Assembly: GCA_002316835.1 (NCBI GenBank)
Contig: DCEG01000023.1
Location: 1-9,063 of the forward strand
Direction: 5' to 3'
Origin: Bacteroidales bacterium UBA1035
GTDB lineage: Bacteria > Bacteroidota > Bacteroidia > Bacteroidales > Dysgonomonadaceae
Length of the DNA stretch: 9,063 bases
Below are positions 7,016-9,063 of the stretch, in pieces; the first letter of the stretch is position 1, and each line of letters begins with the position of its first letter. Under the pieces are notes generated by a model. It worked only from the letters and a program-made list of their open reading frames with translations. It was not told where the DNA came from and did not search any database. A program made the position numbers and the translations under genes.

Positions 7016-9063
7016 ATGAAGTTTCTGAAACTTTTATTTTTTGTGCCTGTTTTACTTGCTTTCTCATGTAAAGAGACACCGGCTTATTTAAATACGAAAC
7101 TTTCTTTTGATGAAAGAGCAGATAACCTTGTATCGCTGCTGACACTGGAAGAAAAAGTCAATTTGATGCGGTATGATTCGCCGGCAATTGACCGTTTAGG
7201 AATTCCGGCACACAATTGGTGGAATGAGTGTTTACATGGCGTAGGTCGATCTGGCTTGGCAACGGTCTTCCCGCAAGCCATCGGTATGGCAGCCATGTGG
7301 GATAGTCAGCAAATGTTTGATATCGCCACGGTCATTTCCGATGAAGCACGTGCTAAACATCATAGTTATGCTTCTCAGGGTAAACGTGGAATTTATCAGG
7401 GACTTACTTTTTGGACACCAAACATCAATATTTTCCGCGATCCGCGATGGGGCAGAGGTATGGAAACATACGGCGAAGACCCGTACCTGACTGCGGAAAT
7501 TGCTATTCCATTCATCAAAGGGTTGCAAGGTGATGATCCTAAATACCTGAAGCTGGTAGCAACCGCCAAGCATTTTGCAGTACACAGTGGCCCGGAATCT
7601 ACCCGGCATTCGTTTGATGTATATCCTTCGGATTATGATTTGGCCGAAACGTACCTGCCTCATTTTAAACGAACGGTTCAGGAAGCAGGCGTTTATTCTG
7701 TAATGTGTGCTTACAACCGTTTAAGAGGTGAACCGTGTTGCGGTGATAAATACCTGGAAGATCTGTTAAGAAATAAATGGGGATTTGAGGGGTATATTGT
7801 TTCAGATTGCGGTGCCATCAGTGATTTCTATAGAGAAAACGCACATCATGTTGTTAACACTCCCGCTGAAGCATCTGCAAAAGCTGTTCAGGCAGGAACC
7901 GATCTGAACTGCGGTGATACGTATGCTAAAGGACTGATTGAGGCTGTGAAAAAGAATTTAATTACGGAAGCTGAACTGGATGTCTCAGTTAAAAGACTCT
8001 TGCTGGCAAGATTAAAACTTGGAATGTTCGATCCTGACGATGAGGTGAAATATGCACAGATTTCCATTGATGTAGTTGATAGCGAAAGTCATAGGTTGCT
8101 TGCGTTGCAATCAGCTCGGAAATCAATGGTGCTGTTGAAAAATCAGGGAAATTTGCTTCCATTTAGTAAAGATGTTAAGAAGGTTGCTGTTATCGGACCA
8201 AATGCAGATGACAGTGAGGTTCTGCTGGGCAATTATAACGGTTATCCTTCAAAAGAAATAACGCCCTTGAAAGGGATTATTGAAAAACTACCGAATGCAG
8301 AGGTTACTTTTGCTCAAGGATGTGCTGTGGCTGAAAAACTTCCGTATTTCACGGTTATTCCGGCTGATTATTTCTACATTGACAAATCACTTCAAGTGAA
8401 AGGGTTAATAGCCGAGTATTTCGATAACAACAAATTGGAAGGAGTAGCCAAACACACGCGTGTAGATAACAATATCGATTTTGTATGGTGGAATAAAGCT
8501 CCTTTCGAAGATATCAATCAGGCAGAATTCTCCATTCGCTGGAAAGGTGTTCTTGTTCCACCGGTGACAGGAGAATATGCTATCGGTGGTGAAGCTTTCA
8601 CCGGATATAAATTATCGGTCGATGGTAAGGTTGTAACGCAAGGCAGAGATCAGCATCATGCCAGAAAAAGTTACGAATATTTACAGTTTGAAGGCGGAAA
8701 ACCTTACGAAATAGAAGTTGAATATATTCAGAATAAAACAGAATATGCGCACGTTAAATTATTCTGGGACGTACCTAATGCAAACCTGAAACAGGAAGCT
8801 ATAGACTTGGCCAACAATTCTGATCTGGTGGTTCTTTGTATGGGTTTAAGCCCGTTGTTGGAAGGCGAAGAAATGCGTGTAAAAGTAGAAGGGTTTGCAG
8901 GTGGAGATCGTCTCGATATCAAACTACCGGCTGTTCAAACAGAGTTGATGAAAGAGATTCAGAAACTCGGGAAACCCACTGTCCTGGTGTTGCTCAACGG
9001 CAGTGCATTGGCTTTTAACTGGGAATCGGATAACATCCCGGCTATTATCGAAGCCTGGTATCC
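7016..9063 (+). CDS. GH3 beta-glucosidase/beta-xylosidase-like lipoprotein with inserted PA14 domain, 3' truncated by window edge
   Basis: The frame opens at ATG 7016 and stays open to the right edge, giving 682 complete codons; the C-terminal part lies outside. The signal peptide ends at Cys18 (L-A-F-S-C-K-E), predicting a lipoprotein. The N-terminal barrel, about 40-330, carries W-W-N-E-C-L-H-G-V, F-R-D-P-R-W-G-R-G and A-K-H (Lys185-His186), with the nucleophile Asp264 in V-S-D-C-G-A. The alpha/beta sandwich begins near 366 and is interrupted by a PA14 domain at about 461-587 (G-L-I-A-E-Y-F...W-K-G-V...V-K-L-F-W-D). It resumes with L-L-E-G-E-E, where Glu616 or Glu618 is the likely acid/base, and G-G-D-R. 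The W-W-N-E-C-L-H-G-V and Y-N-R-L-R-G-E-P-C-C stretches resemble beta-xylosidase members such as Prevotella Xyl3 enzymes, whereas a xyloglucan pathway calls for a beta-glucosidase; the substrate is therefore left open. It lies 27 nt after the GH2 gene with no terminator, so it is probably co-transcribed. Confidence 0.88.
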   Translation, partial: MKFLKLLFFVPVLLAFSCKETPAYLNTKLSFDERADNLVSLLTLEEKVNLMRYDSPAIDRLGIPAHNWWNECLHGVGRSGLATVFPQAIGMAAMWDSQQMFDIATVISDEARAKHHSYASQGKRGIYQGLTFWTPNINIFRDPRWGRGMETYGEDPYLTAEIAIPFIKGLQGDDPKYLKLVATAKHFAVHSGPESTRHSFDVYPSDYDLAETYLPHFKRTVQEAGVYSVMCAYNRLRGEPCCGDKYLEDLLRNKWGFEGYIVSDCGAISDFYRENAHHVVNTPAEASAKAVQAGTDLNCGDTYAKGLIEAVKKNLITEAELDVSVKRLLLARLKLGMFDPDDEVKYAQISIDVVDSESHRLLALQSARKSMVLLKNQGNLLPFSKDVKKVAVIGPNADDSEVLLGNYNGYPSKEITPLKGIIEKLPNAEVTFAQGCAVAEKLPYFTVIPADYFYIDKSLQVKGLIAEYFDNNKLEGVAKHTRVDNNIDFVWWNKAPFEDINQAEFSIRWKGVLVPPVTGEYAIGGEAFTGYKLSVDGKVVTQGRDQHHARKSYEYLQFEGGKPYEIEVEYIQNKTEYAHVKLFWDVPNANLKQEAIDLANNSDLVVLCMGLSPLLEGEEMRVKVEGFAGGDRLDIKLPAVQTELMKEIQKLGKPTVLVLLNGSALAFNWESDNIPAIIEAWY

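Noticed and set aside
7232..7663. 143-residue open frame on the minus strand inside the GH3 gene.
   Set aside because: It is antisense to conserved GH3 barrel motifs with no recognisable domain; treated as a shadow of the real gene.

Overview
The window looks like part of a Bacteroidota chromosome, most likely order Bacteroidales. The reasons are the gene content (a cluster of surface and periplasmic glycoside hydrolases with lipoprotein signal peptides), AT-rich spacers, the absence of Shine-Dalgarno-like sites before the starts, and a TAnnTTTG-type promoter -7 element. I see no RNA genes, CRISPR arrays, insertion sequences or integrases.

Layout, all on the + strand: (1) the 3' end of a GH9 endoglucanase gene, entering from the left edge and ending at 502, closed by a strong intrinsic terminator (527-568); (2) a short AT-rich promoter region (569-727) with a perfect 14-nt palindrome and a Bacteroidota-type -7 box; (3) a Nudix-type sugar-responsive transcriptional regulator (AraR/NrtR-like; 728-1447); (4) a GH31 alpha-xylosidase-like lipoprotein with an inserted PA14 domain (1468-4332); (5) a 154-nt spacer holding an anomalous GC-richer island; (6) a GH2 beta-galactosidase-like lipoprotein (4487-6988); (7) a GH3 beta-glucosidase/beta-xylosidase-like lipoprotein, also with an inserted PA14 domain, running off the right edge (7016-9063). 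Genes 3, 4, 6 and 7 are close together with no terminator between them and probably form one operon.

The set GH9 + GH31 + GH2 + GH3 is the enzyme complement of known xyloglucan utilisation loci of Bacteroides (for example the B. ovatus XyGUL). The likely joint job is this: the endo-acting GH9 contributes to cutting the beta-1,4-glucan backbone outside or at the surface, and the three lipid-anchored exo-enzymes then strip galactose (GH2), alpha-1,6-xylose (GH31) and backbone glucose (GH3) from the imported oligosaccharides. No SusC/SusD pair, GH5 or hybrid two-component regulator lies inside the window, so the substrate is inferred from the enzyme set alone.

The most notable feature is regulatory. 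The exo-enzyme operon begins with its own Nudix-family regulator, whose Nudix box is degenerate, instead of the hybrid two-component sensor usual for such loci. This suggests control by a released monosaccharide such as xylose. I did not find a clearly new biological system; the findings below are the points worth checking.
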